A stretch of DNA of 64,000 nt from Rhynchosporium graminicola. Lineage: Eukaryota; Ascomycota; Leotiomycetes; Helotiales; Ploettnerulaceae. The translations under genes and the position numbers were made by a program. The stretch is from positions 1,049,127-1,113,126 of the forward strand of contig FJUW01000033.1 in the NCBI GenBank assembly GCA_900074885.1. Direction: 5' to 3'. This document shows positions 12,379 to 23,345 of the stretch, one piece after another (the stretch's first letter is position 1; every line of letters begins with the position of its first letter). The notes beneath the pieces are model-generated. The model made no database searches, was not told where the DNA came from, and saw nothing but the letters and a program-made list of their open reading frames with translations.

Positions 12379-13773
12379 TTACTCTAAACTCTTGAGAATT
12401 GCAGGGATAACCTCGACCTCTGTGAAATCCCAAATCGTGCTTGAACTCCCGGAAGCCCAGTTTGCTCCCGTCCAAAAGGTGTTCGTTAAGCTCTGTAAAG
12501 ATACCAAACGCTTATAGAAGCCGTCTCTGATCTCGTCGATCGAGACGGTCAAAGCAAAGGGGGAATGATTATTACTCGCCTTGATGGCCGTGGAGCGGGA
12601 AGGGGGAGGGAGATTGAGAGCAGTGCGGATGTTCTGAACCGAGGCCAGGAGATCGGAGATGAATTCATCGTCCGAGGCCTTCGTGGGGGAGGAGTATTGC
12701 ACCGAATAGAGATTATTTACTTCGGTACTGAAATAGTATGCGCCTGGCAGCCCGGGGATGCCAAAGGGGGCTGTGGAGTCGTAGTTGTAAAGAGAGACGC
12801 CCTCGGGAAATCCAGTGTCTGACAAGACTGCGTTCCAGTAGTAGCTGCTGTTAAAGCGAGAGAAGAGTTCTGTTTCTTCTGTGGTCAGATCAAGGAACTG
12901 GTCAAGTAGCGCGATCGTTGGGGGAATAGTCATGAGGACTTTCTTTGCGTGGATAGTTTGGATGCCCGATGGGGTTTGGGCGGTGAGGGTCACGCAAGAG
13001 GGCTCCCGTTTGATGGATTTGATGTTGGCGCATTTTACGACGGTACTGCTGCCATTCCCAAGCTTGTGTTCTGCGGCGTCCCAGAGAGCTTGCATGTTGT
13101 GATTGGCTTCCGAAACTTTGGACTTGTTCTTGCGGGCTGAGACTTGCATGGGGTTGAAAAGCTTCATCACGTAGAGAGTAGGCTGGGCGAGGATGTTGCC
13201 CATGCCCTGGAATTGCAAGAACCCATCGTATGCCAGCGCGCCCAGGTTGTACTTCCGCAAGAAGTCACCCCAGGGCAACAGCAGGTCCTCCGGGACGGGG
13301 TCGGGGAGGTGGTATCCACGGAAGAAATCGTCGTGATACTGCTCCAGCAGGGCCTGGTATTTGTCTAGTGCTGCAGCGGAGGCATTGGCGTCGACGACAG
13401 GCCACGCGGGCCCAGCGACGGAGTTCTTGAAGTCGACCGCCTTGGGCTGGCCGCCAGGCTTGAAAGGAGCAAGGGGAATGCTGAGGGAGGCGAAGAAGTC
13501 TCGGACGGTGGTGGTATTGACGAGGACTTGCGTGCCGTATTCGAAAGTCTTGCCAGTCGCCGAATCCTCGTAAGTATTGGTATGTCCCCCTAGCCGGCAC
13601 TCCTTCTCAATAAGCGCAACCGATTTCCCTAACTGCTGCAGCCGGACGGCCGCGTAAGTGCCGCTGGACCCTCCACCGACAACGACGACATCATACTCAA
13701 TGGCAGCAGCAATGGCCACAGAGATGAGACCAGACACTATGATCAGCAAACACAGCCGCTGAAAGAGCATCAT
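12379..13773 (-). CDS. Secreted FAD-dependent oxidoreductase (flavin amine oxidoreductase / beta-cyclopiazonate dehydrogenase-like)
   Basis: This is an intact single-exon gene of 464 residues. A hydrophobic N-terminus (residues about 3-24, ending SVAIAAA) looks like a signal peptide. It is followed by a Rossmann FAD site VVVVGGGSSGTYAAVRL (Gly33-Gly38). The acidic ribose-binding residue follows in LIEKE (Glu56), then LGGHTNTY (61-68), the pattern that binds the flavin in amine-oxidase-like proteins. The C-terminus carries FWTGANWASGSSSTIWDF (from about 433), the second FAD-contact motif of this family. Several Asn-X-Ser/Thr sequons fit secretion. Fungal relatives include flavoenzymes that oxidise alkaloid or phenolic substrates, such as beta-cyclopiazonate dehydrogenase; the substrate here cannot be told. 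The start is the first ATG directly before the signal peptide (a second Met follows at once). Codon use is normal and no RIP stops are present, so the gene is likely functional. Confidence 0.85.
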   Translation of the reverse strand: MMLFQRLCLLIIVSGLISVAIAAAIEYDVVVVGGGSSGTYAAVRLQQLGKSVALIEKECRLGGHTNTYEDSATGKTFEYGTQVLVNTTTVRDFFASLSIPLAPFKPGGQPKAVDFKNSVAGPAWPVVDANASAAALDKYQALLEQYHDDFFRGYHLPDPVPEDLLLPWGDFLRKYNLGALAYDGFLQFQGMGNILAQPTLYVMKLFNPMQVSARKNKSKVSEANHNMQALWDAAEHKLGNGSSTVVKCANIKSIKREPSCVTLTAQTPSGIQTIHAKKVLMTIPPTIALLDQFLDLTTEETELFSRFNSSYYWNAVLSDTGFPEGVSLYNYDSTAPFGIPGLPGAYYFSTEVNNLYSVQYSSPTKASDDEFISDLLASVQNIRTALNLPPPSRSTAIKASNNHSPFALTVSIDEIRDGFYKRLVSLQSLTNTFWTGANWASGSSSTIWDFTEVEVIPAILKSLE

Positions 13774-14550
13774 TTTCTTTGAAGGAAAGGATAATTGAAG
13801 AACGAAAAGGAAACGGAAGAGGGGCCTTTAAGTAGATTCCGTCCGTACTTTGGAATGGTAGGGAGGGGGAGGGTACTGTAAGTCTGTCTGGTACAAGGGA
13901 TCCAAGGTCGGGGTGCAAGATGATGAGATGAGGAGGACCGGAAAAGGGACAGCGGCGCTACTTGTACCTTAATCCTCCGTAGATCGATTGATTACCCAGG
14001 TCCAGGTATGCTTTGCCTTTCACCGCTGGTGCTAGGACCTGTATATCTCGGGAGCTAATTTCTTGCTTTGGCTAGTATAGTACTATTGATGAGAATAGAG
14101 TTTTATAGTGGGGTTGATAGTATATCTATCGATTGACTATCAGAGGTTATTTATTAGGGGACCCCTACGGACAGACTATCCTTGCATCAGTCAATCGGAT
14201 GACACATACCCTAATACTACTGTCAAGTTAGTCTGATGATATAGATTATCGAGTTCAGTACAGACAAAGCGATCGCCGTGAAGCGCTTCCTGCGAGCCTA
14301 CGCAAGGGATCAAGAACTGTAGACATCCCGAGATTCTGGCCATGGGACTTCTCCGTTTGGGTATGAATTGCGCAGGTATGACTTTTCGGCTGCGGTATCC
14401 AATACCTGTCACTGTAGTATTGCCCAGGCTTAGCACTAGAGGATTATCTGTACGTAAACGTGTTAGCAGCTTTGAAGTTGTTTTTTTGATTTCTACCTTT
14501 ATCTATAGAGTAGATTCAGAACAGATTGCAGGGTTACGCGTGCTACTTAG
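13774..14550. other. Upstream region of the FAD oxidoreductase gene
   Basis: This unique, non-RIPed DNA contains the presumed promoter and 5' UTR of the minus-strand gene. The first 30 nt upstream of the start are purine-rich on the plus strand (pyrimidine-rich on the coding strand), as common in fungal leaders. I see no convincing gene; the short open frames here have no recognisable features. Confidence 0.45.
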
Positions 14551-14640
14551 AGCTATGAGAGGGACTCGAACCCTATTAGCTGCCCTATAAGATTTAGGGG
14601 TTATCAGACTAGAACGACTACTATCTCCTATAGTATTAGG
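14551..14640 (-). tRNA. tRNA-like sequence (tRNA pseudogene or SINE head)
   Basis: On the minus strand the sequence GGGTTCGAGTCCC is a perfect RNA polymerase III B-box/T-arm. It is followed by TCATAGC, which could be a 3' acceptor strand. Upstream, CCCTA and TAGGG can pair around a 7-nt loop, but that loop lacks the U33 expected before an anticodon. The 5' acceptor strand pairs poorly unless transitions are assumed. I therefore do not assign an isotype and favour a decayed tRNA or tRNA-derived SINE at the edge of the RIPed block. Confidence 0.35.
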
Positions 14641-15082
14641 AAAGAGTAGTCTATACATCGCTTATTAAGACTTCTAAAATATTCGCGTCTACTTATATAT
14701 CTAAGAGTCGCTAGTAAGTACTATAATTAGGTTAGATATCCGTATAGTTATTTAACTAAATAGTATCCTCTTCTCTCGGCCTTAGTAGTCTATATTTCGC
14801 TACTAAGTTTACTTCTTTATTCTTATATCCCTATAAGCTAAAGCGCTTATTTAACTTCTTATTCCTATTCTTATCCTTATCCTCTGTCTCGAGGTCTATA
14901 GGCTCTAGCGGGGTTATACGTCGAAGGTATCTCGGACCCTTTAGAATACTTAGTTTCCGAGAGACCTCTTACTATTATCTTTTGAACTACTTAAAGTTAT
15001 ACTTCTTATTGTAGTATATCTTATTATATATAAGTAATCTTTTATTTAGGATCTATTTCTTTAGGAGGTTTTTATATACTAT
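14641..15082 (-). other. RIPed block left of the copia element
   Basis: AT-rich sequence without an intact gene. A minus-strand frame from about 14960 down to 14770 reads ITPLEPIDLETEDKDKN and then a basic stretch, which suggests a decayed transposon protein of unknown family. It ends at the left LTR of the copia element. Confidence 0.35.
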
Positions 15083-15320
15083 TATTAGAATAGTTAGTGT
15101 TCAGTGCAGTATCACGTGGTAACCTAATCGGGACTAGAGCTAGTGTATAGACCCGGATATTAAAGAATATCCGGGATATATTATAGATCTATAATTATTA
15201 TAGCTTAAGTAGTTAAGTTACTTAATAAAGATAATAGTCTAACTTACTAGTATCTAATTCCTCTATAAATATTACTCTTATCCCTATAGGTATATAAGAA
15301 TAGGGATATTCCTTTTAATA
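15083..15320 (+). repeat. Left LTR of the copia element
   Basis: It matches 20861-21097 over its whole length, including CAGTATCACGTGGTAACCTA and a short palindrome ATATCCGGGATAT. Differences are overwhelmingly transitions. The palindromic CACGTG E-box is retained in both copies. Confidence 0.85.
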
Positions 15321-15859
15321 TATTATAAGCCCCGGTAGGACGTAACTTCGAATCGATAAAAGTAAGGCGATCGATTTAAGCCCTAATAAGTAAGATAAGA
15401 GTATTCTAGTTAATATAAGAAGATTAAAGGGCTAAGTAAGAATACTAATAATCGACGAAAGTAAGGCGATCGATTAAAATCCCTAATATATAAGATAAGG
15501 GTATTCTAATTAAAGTAAGAAGACTAAAAAGCTACGTAAGAGTACTAATAATAACCGGAGAGCTATAAGTAAGAAGGCCTTTAATACTAACTATACGACT
15601 CGTAGACTCTAGAGGGAGATCTATAATAATAATCCGAGGATAATAAGAAAGACTATTCCTTATAAAAATAACTATACGACTCGTAAACTTCAGAGGAAAC
15701 TCTATAACTATAAAGTCGAGTAGCAAGTAAGTAAGCTACTCGTAACCCTTAAACCGAGTATAGCCTCTATATAAACTAATAGCTAGTAAAAGATAAATAT
15801 CTACTAAATATATATATATACTAAGTTAATTATAGTTAACTTATAGAAAATCTAGTCGA

Positions 15860-16690
15860 CTATATCGAGTACTATGTGATAACTATAGGATAAAATAGAG
15901 AAAGATAATAAGCTACTAATCTTAAGCTATAAGAACTATAATAAATAGTTTCTATAAGCTAAAGTTAAGATTAAAGGAAAAGGTATATTCTATATAATAG
16001 ATACTAGTAAGATTAACTTTACTTAGATAACTCGAGACGGAATAAAAGGCAAAAGTATACTAGAGACTACCTCCGAAAGCATACTATTAGTATTAACTAT
16101 AAACGACCTTATAAGCGATTTCGAGAGGCTCAGCGGAATATAGAATCTAAATAAAGCCGAGAAATAGGTATCCGACGACTCGAAGGCCTTAGATATTATA
16201 ATCGAAGGACTTAGTAATAATAATATTATATTACTTAATAAGTATAATTTAGTAGGAGTACTATAAACTAAACTAAAAGTTAAATATAATAGAACGAACT
16301 CGTTAATAGCAAATATATATATAACGAAGATTCAGACTTTTATATTTAATAAGGATAATAGGATAGATAGATTATAGCGAAACCTAAAGGAATACTATAG
16401 GAAGCTTATTACTACTAATATAGAAATAGGAAAATTATATTCCGATAAGGCCCTTTTCTACTTACTTATCTTATTACTACGAAAGTAAGATTATTATACT
16501 ACTATCCTTAAAAGCCTTAGACTATAGCTTCTAATAACTACTAACGAAAAGGTAAAAGCCTTAGAAGAATATAAATTAATACTATAAGACCTTAGTACTA
16601 AGAGTAATAACTATAGTAAAGAAAGAGTATATATAGTATAGAAATAATATAAGTAGGTATACTATTACCTGAACTATTATTCTTAAGAAA
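15860..16690 (+). pseudogene. Copia gag remnant
   Basis: The plus frame near 15910-16020 reads LLILSYKNYNKWFL, a stop, and AKVKIKGKGIFYIIDT, resembling the N-terminal part of copia gag (UBN2-type: YxNWxxW and the following helix). Stops replace several Gln codons. No intact CCHC knuckle was seen. Confidence 0.5.
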
Positions 16691-17229
16691 ATAGTAGTTT
16701 ATTAGACTGAAGTATAATAAGTATTTCTTATAAGTATTTCTACTACGGATCTAGCGATTACTTTATTACTAACTACGAATTCCAGACTATAAGCAAAGAG
16801 TATACTAAGAACTTCTATTTAGAAAAAGAAAGGAAAAAGTATAGTAAATTAACTTATAAGATCGGATTATAAGTAAAAGATAAGAAATCGCGATCTTCTT
16901 ATATTAGTAAAAAAGAACGCTCTATTAAGCTAAATTCTAGAGACTTACGATAGAAGAAAAGAGAATATATTACTATCGTAGAATCTAATTTAGATACTAA
17001 TAAAGACTTAGAAGACTCTAGAAAAGATATAAGCGAATTATCTAGTTCTAATAATAATACTATAGAGAAAGTTATATTATTAAAAGAATTAATAAGTAAG
17101 AGCACTCCTAAAGACTAAATAGTTAATATAAGCGTAAGTTTATCTATAACTAATTAACTCTACTTATTTAGGGAATTAAGACTAATATCTAAAGTTTATA
17201 TATAAGTAGGAGAAGGAATACTATCTTCT

Positions 17230-17350
17230 CGTATATAAGGAATAGCGCTAGTTAAGGCTATAGATAGAACTTCCTACTATTTAGATAATATACTCTTTAT
17301 TTCTAAACTAAGTATTAATTTAATCTCTATAAAGAAACTCTATAAAAGTA
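17230..17350 (+). pseudogene. Copia protease C-terminal remnant
   Basis: The frame reads LDNILFISKLSINLISIKKL, matching the segment after the protease flap in copia polyproteins (usual form VLYVPGLxxNLISVxxL). The catalytic Asp-Ser/Thr-Gly triad could not be located with confidence. Confidence 0.5.
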
Positions 17351-17789
17351 GTTACCTCGGAAAGTTTAATAATAAAAGTATCTAGATTATAAAAAGTAAT
17401 AAGAAAGTCTTAAAAGCGATATAATCTTAAGGCTTATGTATTATAAAATATATCTCTAAAGCTTTTAATAGATAAGTAATTAGTAATAGATAAGTTAACT
17501 ATAGTTAATATAAATAGCTAGCGTATAAGCTAAAAGTACTTCTAGCTACTAAAGCAGACGAGAATACCTTAGATAACTTAGACAACGCAGAAGGAAAAGA
17601 GCTCGAATAATACCTTAAGTACTATCGACGATTTATATACTTTAGACTTAATAAGATTCGGAACTTATATAAAATAATTATACTCTAAAAGAGAATTAAG
17701 ATCCCTAAGGATCTAGATATCTATAATATATATACTCTTACGAAAATAAAGAACTAAATTCTAAAGTAACTAAGTCTCTAGCTTACTAA

Positions 17790-18470
17790 GATCCTCGATC
17801 TAGTATAATTCGATATCGCTAGATTATTTCTGCTTATAATATAAGGAAACTACTACTTCCTAATAATTATTAATATCTATTCTCGATAAGATTAGATAAT
17901 TCTACTAAAAGCTAAGAGCGATACCTACTAGGCACTTAAGGACTAGAAAGTTAGAGTTAAGCTATAATCCGAAAAGAAGATTAAACGCGCGAGATCTAAT
18001 AATATACCGGAACTACTAAAAGCTACCTCTAATTAGAAAGCTAAAGATAGAATACTAGTATAGTTAATAACTATTATATTATCGCACTAGAATAGACCTA
18101 CTGAAAGATTAATTTAAACCGTAGAATTCGATATATATATAATACTTAAAGAAGTATAGCTACTATTAGAATTCTAGGACGAAGCTACTAAAGCTAATTT
18201 ATATATAAGAAACTATACTATTACTAGACTAATAATTAATAATCAAAAGACTTATTCTATAAAAGCTTTTACTAAAGAAATATTATTAATCGATTATATT
18301 TGTAAATAAGAAAGTAAATACTTCTACTATATAAATAAGAAAACTATCCCTATAAGTGAGTATTATAATAAGCTTATTAACTCTAGTAAAATCGGGGTCT
18401 TTATAGGATATTCGGAAAATACGATACGACTAAGTACTTTAAAGTCTACTCTCCTGAAAGAGACTTAATA
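17790..18470 (+). pseudogene. Copia integrase remnant
   Basis: Recognisable blocks are NYYFLIIINIYSR-like near 17860 (around the first catalytic Asp, now Asn), a lysine-rich stretch with RARSNN near 17985-18000, and NRPTERLI near 18093-18112. The last matches the conserved QNGxAER motif that leads to the catalytic Glu. IGVFIGYSEN near 18390 corresponds to the C-terminal GYS motif. Confidence 0.6.
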
Positions 18471-19359
18471 ATTATAATAAGTAGAGTTATTATTAAGGAA
18501 AGTAGTAATAAAGGATTAGTCGACCTAAGACTTTGGAATTATATAGTTAAGTTATTAGGAACTATAAATATTACTTTAGATAGAAGAGCTCGCGGGAGAC
18601 CTAGGGTACCTAAGGAAATCAGTAAAGAGATCGATATAATAGAAAATCTATAAGTAGAAATACTTTTATTTATTCTACTAATAAATATTCTAAGCTTTAC
18701 TAAAGAGAATATATTAGATTATACTTCTAAGATCGTCTTACTAGATAAGATACTAGAAGATAACCTAAAGACTATATAGGATAGACCTGCGAATATACTA
18801 GTATTAGTACGATCGACTTATAAGTCTATCTTACTAGTTAGAATACTAAGATTAGTAGAACTAACCTTAGAGTATTAAGATAACTCTATAGAAGTAATAC
18901 TAATAGATTACTAGATATAAGATTTAGTCCCTAAGGCTTTAGACCGAGATTCGGAATTAACGAATAGAGTACTTATAGATACTCTTATAGATAAAACTCT
19001 TATTATTTAAGTTAACTATAGTTAACCTAATTAATCTATAAATAACTAAGAGATACTTAAGTACTTTACTTAAGCTAGAAAGAGAGCAGGATTAGAACCG
19101 GAAGACTAAAGAGAAGCTAAGAGGATCTGAGCTATAATCGCGAAAATATTACTAAAAGGATAACTTATACGAAATAACTAGAAAGACTTATCTATAAGAG
19201 ATAAATAGATAAGCGATAAGATCGAGATTACTCTCGTAGCTATAGAAATCGTAAGTATTAAGATCCTAAAGATATATAAAGAAGTAATAACTAGCTTATA
19301 AGTAAAGCAATAGATAGCTACTATATCTAAGGAGATATTATCTCTATATATAAATAAGA

Positions 19360-20080
19360 CGTTCTGAGAAGTTATTATACTAGAGGAATTAAACTTAGTA
19401 TCTTATAAATAAGTCTATATAGTAAAGATTATAGTAAACAGGAATATAGAGCGATATAAAGCTTACTTAGTCGTAAGAGGATTTAGCTAAGTATATAAGC
19501 TCGATTATAACTAAATATTCGTACTAATAGTTGGGATAGATATACTAAGGCTTTTCTTAGCTATAGTTACTAAAGAGGATCTAGAATACTAATAATATAA
19601 TATTAAAAATATATTTATAGAGTTAGAACTTAAGAAGGATATATTCTTAAAAGTTCTAGAAAGGATTAAAGTTAAGAATAGTTATATATAATAAGCCTTA
19701 AAAAGCTTATATAGACTAAAGTAAGCGGTAAGAGACTAGAATAAGCTTATAAAAGCAGAACTATTAGAATAGGAATTTCGATAGAGTACTACCGACTTAT
19801 ATATATTTATATATAAGGAAAACTCAGTTAAGCTCCTTATATATATCGATAATATTATAGTAAGCGCTAAGAAGAAAGGGAAGCTAGACTAGTTTTATAC
19901 GGAACTTTCTAGGAGATTTAAAGCTAAGAATCTAAGGGAGATAAAGAAGATTCTTAGAGCTAGAGTTACCTGCGATAGACTATCTAGGGTTCTTAAAATC
20001 GACTAAGAATAATATCTACTTAGTGTACTTAATAAGTTTAGTATTACTTAAGAAACCTTTAAACTAAAACAGATACTAAT
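19360..20080 (+). pseudogene. Copia reverse transcriptase remnant
   Basis: A clear match to the start of copia RT (RVT_2): KIIVNRNIERYKAYLVVRGF followed by a stop and VYKLDYN corresponds to the consensus K-x-x-x-D/N-G-x-x-x-R-Y-K-A-R-L-V-A-R-G-F and then the GxDY block. The YIDNII catalytic motif (one Asp changed to Asn) appears near 19840. TAG stops replace CAG codons. Confidence 0.75.
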
Positions 20081-20139
20081 AATAAGCTATAAGAACCTTT
20101 ACCCCGCGAGTAGTAATAACGAAAGGATTAATATAAACG

Positions 20140-20560
20140 AATACTAGTAAGCTATTAGAAGCTTAATATACGTAATAATCTTTATGAGACTAGATATTAC
20201 CTTTATCTTTAGAAAGCTTAGTTAATTCATAAGCGATCTAGCTAAGTACTACGGATACGCCCTAAAAGCGCTACTATAGTACCTAAAGTTAACTATTAAG
20301 ATAAGAATTCGCTATAGATTAAAGGGAGAATATAATAATATAGTTCTCTTCTTTAATATAGACTAAGTAAGTAATAAGATCGACTAGAAAAGTAACTCTA
20401 GAAGCGTATTAATATTCTATAATAGACTATTCTCTTAGTTAAGTAAGAAGTAGCGCTCTATTACTATATCGAGCTACGAATCAGAATATATAGCACTTGC
20501 GAACTGCGTAAAGTAAGGCTAATAGTTTATATAAGTACTAAAAGATCTAGGATACTCATA
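20140..20560 (+). pseudogene. Copia RNase H remnant
   Basis: The frame near 20440-20520 reads SKKQRSITISSYESEYIALA (with one stop), matching the copia RNase H signature WxSKxQxxVALSSxEAEYxAL. The remaining C-terminus runs to just before the right LTR. Confidence 0.65.
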
Positions 20561-20860
20561 ATTTATTAGAGAAGACTCTAGAATAGTATAGATATTCGGA
20601 GATAACTAAAGAGTAATTACCTTAAATAAGAACGCTTACCTGAACGAACGCTCAAAGAATATCAATATCGCTTATTACTTCGTACGCGACTTAGCGGAAA
20701 CTAGGAGCTTTAAAGTCGACTATATCCTAATAGTAGAAATAGTCGCTAATAGAATAATAAAGCTACTCGAACGAGTAGTATTTAAAAGGTTCAAAAGCTA
20801 AATAGGACTTATAGAGGACTTATAAGTAATAAGGTAATCGTAATATACTCTGAGAGGGAG

Positions 20861-21097
20861 TATTAGAATAGTTAGTGTTTATTACAGTATCACGTGGTAA
20901 CCTAATCAGGACTAGAGCTAGTGTATAAGCCCGGATATTAAAGAATATCCGGGATATATTATAGATATAGTCTCGTTATACTTAAGTAGTTAAGTCACTT
21001 AATAAAGATAATAGTCTAATATACTAGCGTCTAATTCCTCTGTGAATATTGCTCCCGTCCCTACAGGTATACGAGAATAGGGATATTCCTTTTAATA
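20861..21097 (+). repeat. Right LTR of the copia element
   Basis: Partner of 15083-15320. It keeps more CA/TG than the left copy in its last 70 bp (for example CTGTGAATATTGCTCCCGTC against an all-TA version on the left), so RIP hit the two copies unequally. Confidence 0.85.
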
Positions 21098-22488
21098 GTT
21101 TTATCTATAATAGAGGTAAAGTTATTCCGATTTCTATCTTTCGATCTTAGTAGGACTTACTTATCAGGGTTCTTTCCTTATTATTATAGCTATAGTAATA
21201 GTAGGAGTTACTTCCTACTCTATCGGGTCTACTATATATCGATCCGTCTCAGGGGACTATCCTCGTACTTACTTCTACCGGTCTATTCTAGCTAATAGCT
21301 CCTTAACTTCAGTTAGCTAGTCGCTGACTATTCGTAGTTATAAATAGTACTCTTTATATAACTATTCCTCTTTTATTCCGATTATACTACGGACTAAGGT
21401 AGTAGTAATAGTAGCCTTCAGGTAACCCTTCTTAATTACGTCTACCTAGTCCTATCCCTCTGCTTCGAGGATTAGCTAATTGAAATTATTAAGGAACTCG
21501 TTTAAAGGACGAGCTTCTTACTTAATCTTATTCAGTTAGCTTATAGCTTTCTACTAGTAATAAGAGTAATAAAAGGCAGTAGCTATCTGCTGGAATAGCC
21601 CTTCGACTATTAACTGCCCTTGCTTCTAAGCGAAGCTTACCTAAGGGTAAATTCGTCCTATAGCCTCGCCTAAGAGATAGCTAAATATATACTATATCCT
21701 TTCTCTCTTATTACTAATAGTAATAGTATCAATCTCTAGCTTCGCTCGTAGGATACCCTCGAATTAGGAGTATAAGGCTAGGTTAGTACTATCGAACCTT
21801 TCGGGTTTCGGTATACGTTACTTTATTATCATAAGTAGTTCCGGGGTTATCGATCGTATTATATTAATAAGAGTTAGTACTACTAATAGTACTAGTAGTG
21901 TATTTCGTCGTGCTTCTATATCTTCAATCCTACTAGTTAGGGTAGCAGTTATATTTACTTATTATACTACTAGCTTAGCAACTTGTTGTCTTTATGCTTC
22001 GAAGGCATCTAGTAGCTACTAAGGGAGCTATTCTTCTGCTATAGTAAACTATATATTCTAGCGTTATCGTAGTTACTACCTATATAGTAGTCGTATAAAT
22101 AGCCGGACCTACTATATATAGTCCGAGGCGTCTATTTGTCGTAATCGTAGGTGTATATATAGTAATAGTAGGGCTAGGGTACTAACTTTCTTACGTACTT
22201 ATAGGTGAGGTAGCCGGATCTACTATATATAGTCCGAGGCGTCTGTCTCCGTATTATAGGTATACGTATAGTAATAGCAGGGCTAGGGTACTAACTTTCT
22301 TACGTACTCGTAGGTAAGGCAGCCGGATCTACTATATATAGTCCGAGGCGTCTATCTTCGTATCGTAGGTATACGTATAGCAAGAGCAGAGCTAGAGTAC
22401 TAGCTTTCTTACGCAGTTATATCGTCTACTGCTCGAAAGCAGATCCTCCTTTATTTAATTAAGAATATTAGGAATAAATTAATTCTAA
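21098..22488 (-). pseudogene. Gag-like region of a minus-strand gypsy element
   Basis: This region lies immediately inside the LTR at 22489-22705 and matches 53960-54310 over several hundred bp, including TTAGTACTACTAATAGTACTAGTAGTGT-like runs. Both places lie next to LTRs of the same family, with the LTR polarity implying minus-strand transcription, so this should be gag. No CCHC knuckle or intact frame was identified. The left end is cut by the copia element. Confidence 0.5.
22101..22430. repeat. Three tandem copies of a ~110-bp unit
   Basis: Units start at 22101, 22212 and 22321, each with AGCCGGAYCTACTATATATA followed by GTCCGAGGCGTCT, and later GGGCTAGGGTACTAACTTTC (last unit diverged). 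Copies are about 85-90% identical and differ mostly by transitions. The array lies within the gag-like region near its 5' LTR and could be a 5' leader repeat. Confidence 0.8.
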
Positions 22489-22705
22489 TATCACGAGGCG
22501 AATATAAAGTATATAATATAAAAGCTCGTCTGTATTATAAGGAGAATTAACTAAGAAGGGAAGGGAGGAATAAGAGTTTCCCTTCGAAGAAAAGATAATA
22601 CCGCGGCCGCTAGTAGCAGTAGTATTAAAACACGTACGATAATACGTCAGGTACTAGCGTAGACGCCTCAGGCGTCAAGCATACTAACGGGTATAACCCG
22701 TCACA
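22489..22705 (-). repeat. LTR of the CCCGTGACA family (217 bp)
   Basis: It aligns with 51254-51470 (same length) and with the 197-bp pair at 52150-52346 and 53493-53689. On the minus strand it starts TGTGACGGGTTATACCC and ends in a RIPed form of CCCCGTGACA. Flanking gag-like sequence lies to the left, so this is the 5' LTR of a minus-strand element. Confidence 0.75.
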
Positions 22706-23230
22706 TATATTTATATTACTATATTAGCTATTTTAGTAAAATAATTAGATAGAACTACTACTACTTATAGAGTTCGTATATAATAGCTCGATTACGGAAA
22801 TAATAAAAGTTATATTATTCCTCGCGAATTATAATTATAAACTTATTACCTATAGAAAGCTTAATATTACTATTAAAAATAATAATATAGCTTATATCTA
22901 CGTTCGGAATATCTAAGACTTATATAAAGAACTTATAAAAGAACTCTAGTTTATAGTAGAGAAAAATACATATTATTATAATAAGAATCATAATTAAGAG
23001 CTAACGCTTTAAGAGGGAGATAAGGTTTACTTTCTATAGAAAAATATTAATAAATAAAGACTAAGCGATAAGCTAAACTATTACAAACTTAGATTATTTA
23101 AATTTAAATAATTTAAAGAACTTTTAAATTATGAATTCTAGCTACTAGTTATAATAAAGAAGATATTTCTAATATTCTATATATCCTTATTAGAAAAAGT
23201 ATTACTAGAAGTACTACTAGCCCTAAAGAT
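22706..23230 (+). pseudogene. Gypsy integrase C-terminal remnant
   Basis: The plus frame retains FLANYNYKLITYRKLNI (usual form F-x-A-N-Y-G-Y-x-P), then FIVEKNTYYYNKN, EGDKVYFL, KLNYYKLRLFKFK and FYISLLEKV (usual form VFHISLLEP). These are the distal integrase and GPY/F-like module of Ty3/gypsy. It is opposite in orientation to the gag/LTR fragment on its left, so it belongs to a different element. Confidence 0.7.
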
Positions 23231-23345
23231 ATATACTAGGAAAAGATAATATAGTAGACTGCCTTACTAAGGCCCTAGATGCGACTGATTTAGAACGCTA
23301 TAAGGGCCATATGGGTTTGCCGTATAGAGAGGTTATACGAAAAGG
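23231..23345 (+). pseudogene. Copia RNase H C-terminal fragment fused to the gypsy integrase
   Basis: The frame reads RYILGKDNIVDCLTKALDAT then DLERYKGHMGL, an uninterrupted match to the end of copia RNase H (usual form H-x-x-G-K-x-N-x-A-D-x-x-T-K). It begins directly where the gypsy integrase ends, so a copia and a gypsy fragment are joined here. Confidence 0.65.

Larger units (their letters stand above)
15083..21097 (+). mobile_element. Ty1/copia retrotransposon with both LTRs, inactivated by RIP
   Basis: Two direct repeats of 238 and 237 bp enclose about 5.5 kb. The interior has the copia order gag, protease, integrase, reverse transcriptase, RNase H, all on the plus strand and all broken by stops. 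A purine-rich tract (GAGAGGGAG) immediately precedes the right LTR. Both LTRs start TATTAGAATAGTTAGTG, probably a RIPed form of a canonical TG start. I found no clean target-site duplication: the bases left of the first LTR (ACTAT) and right of the second (GTTTT) differ, so flanks may have decayed or recombined. The total of about 6.0 kb is normal for fungal copia elements. Confidence 0.85.

Noticed and set aside
12565..13600. Several open frames (60-111 codons) on both strands across the FAD oxidoreductase
   Set aside because: They overlap a well-supported gene in other frames, lack motifs, and follow its codon periodicity; they are shadows.
15083..21097. Clean target-site duplication for the copia element
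   Set aside because: The flanking 5-mers ACTAT and GTTTT do not match; a similarity of longer flanks looked accidental.
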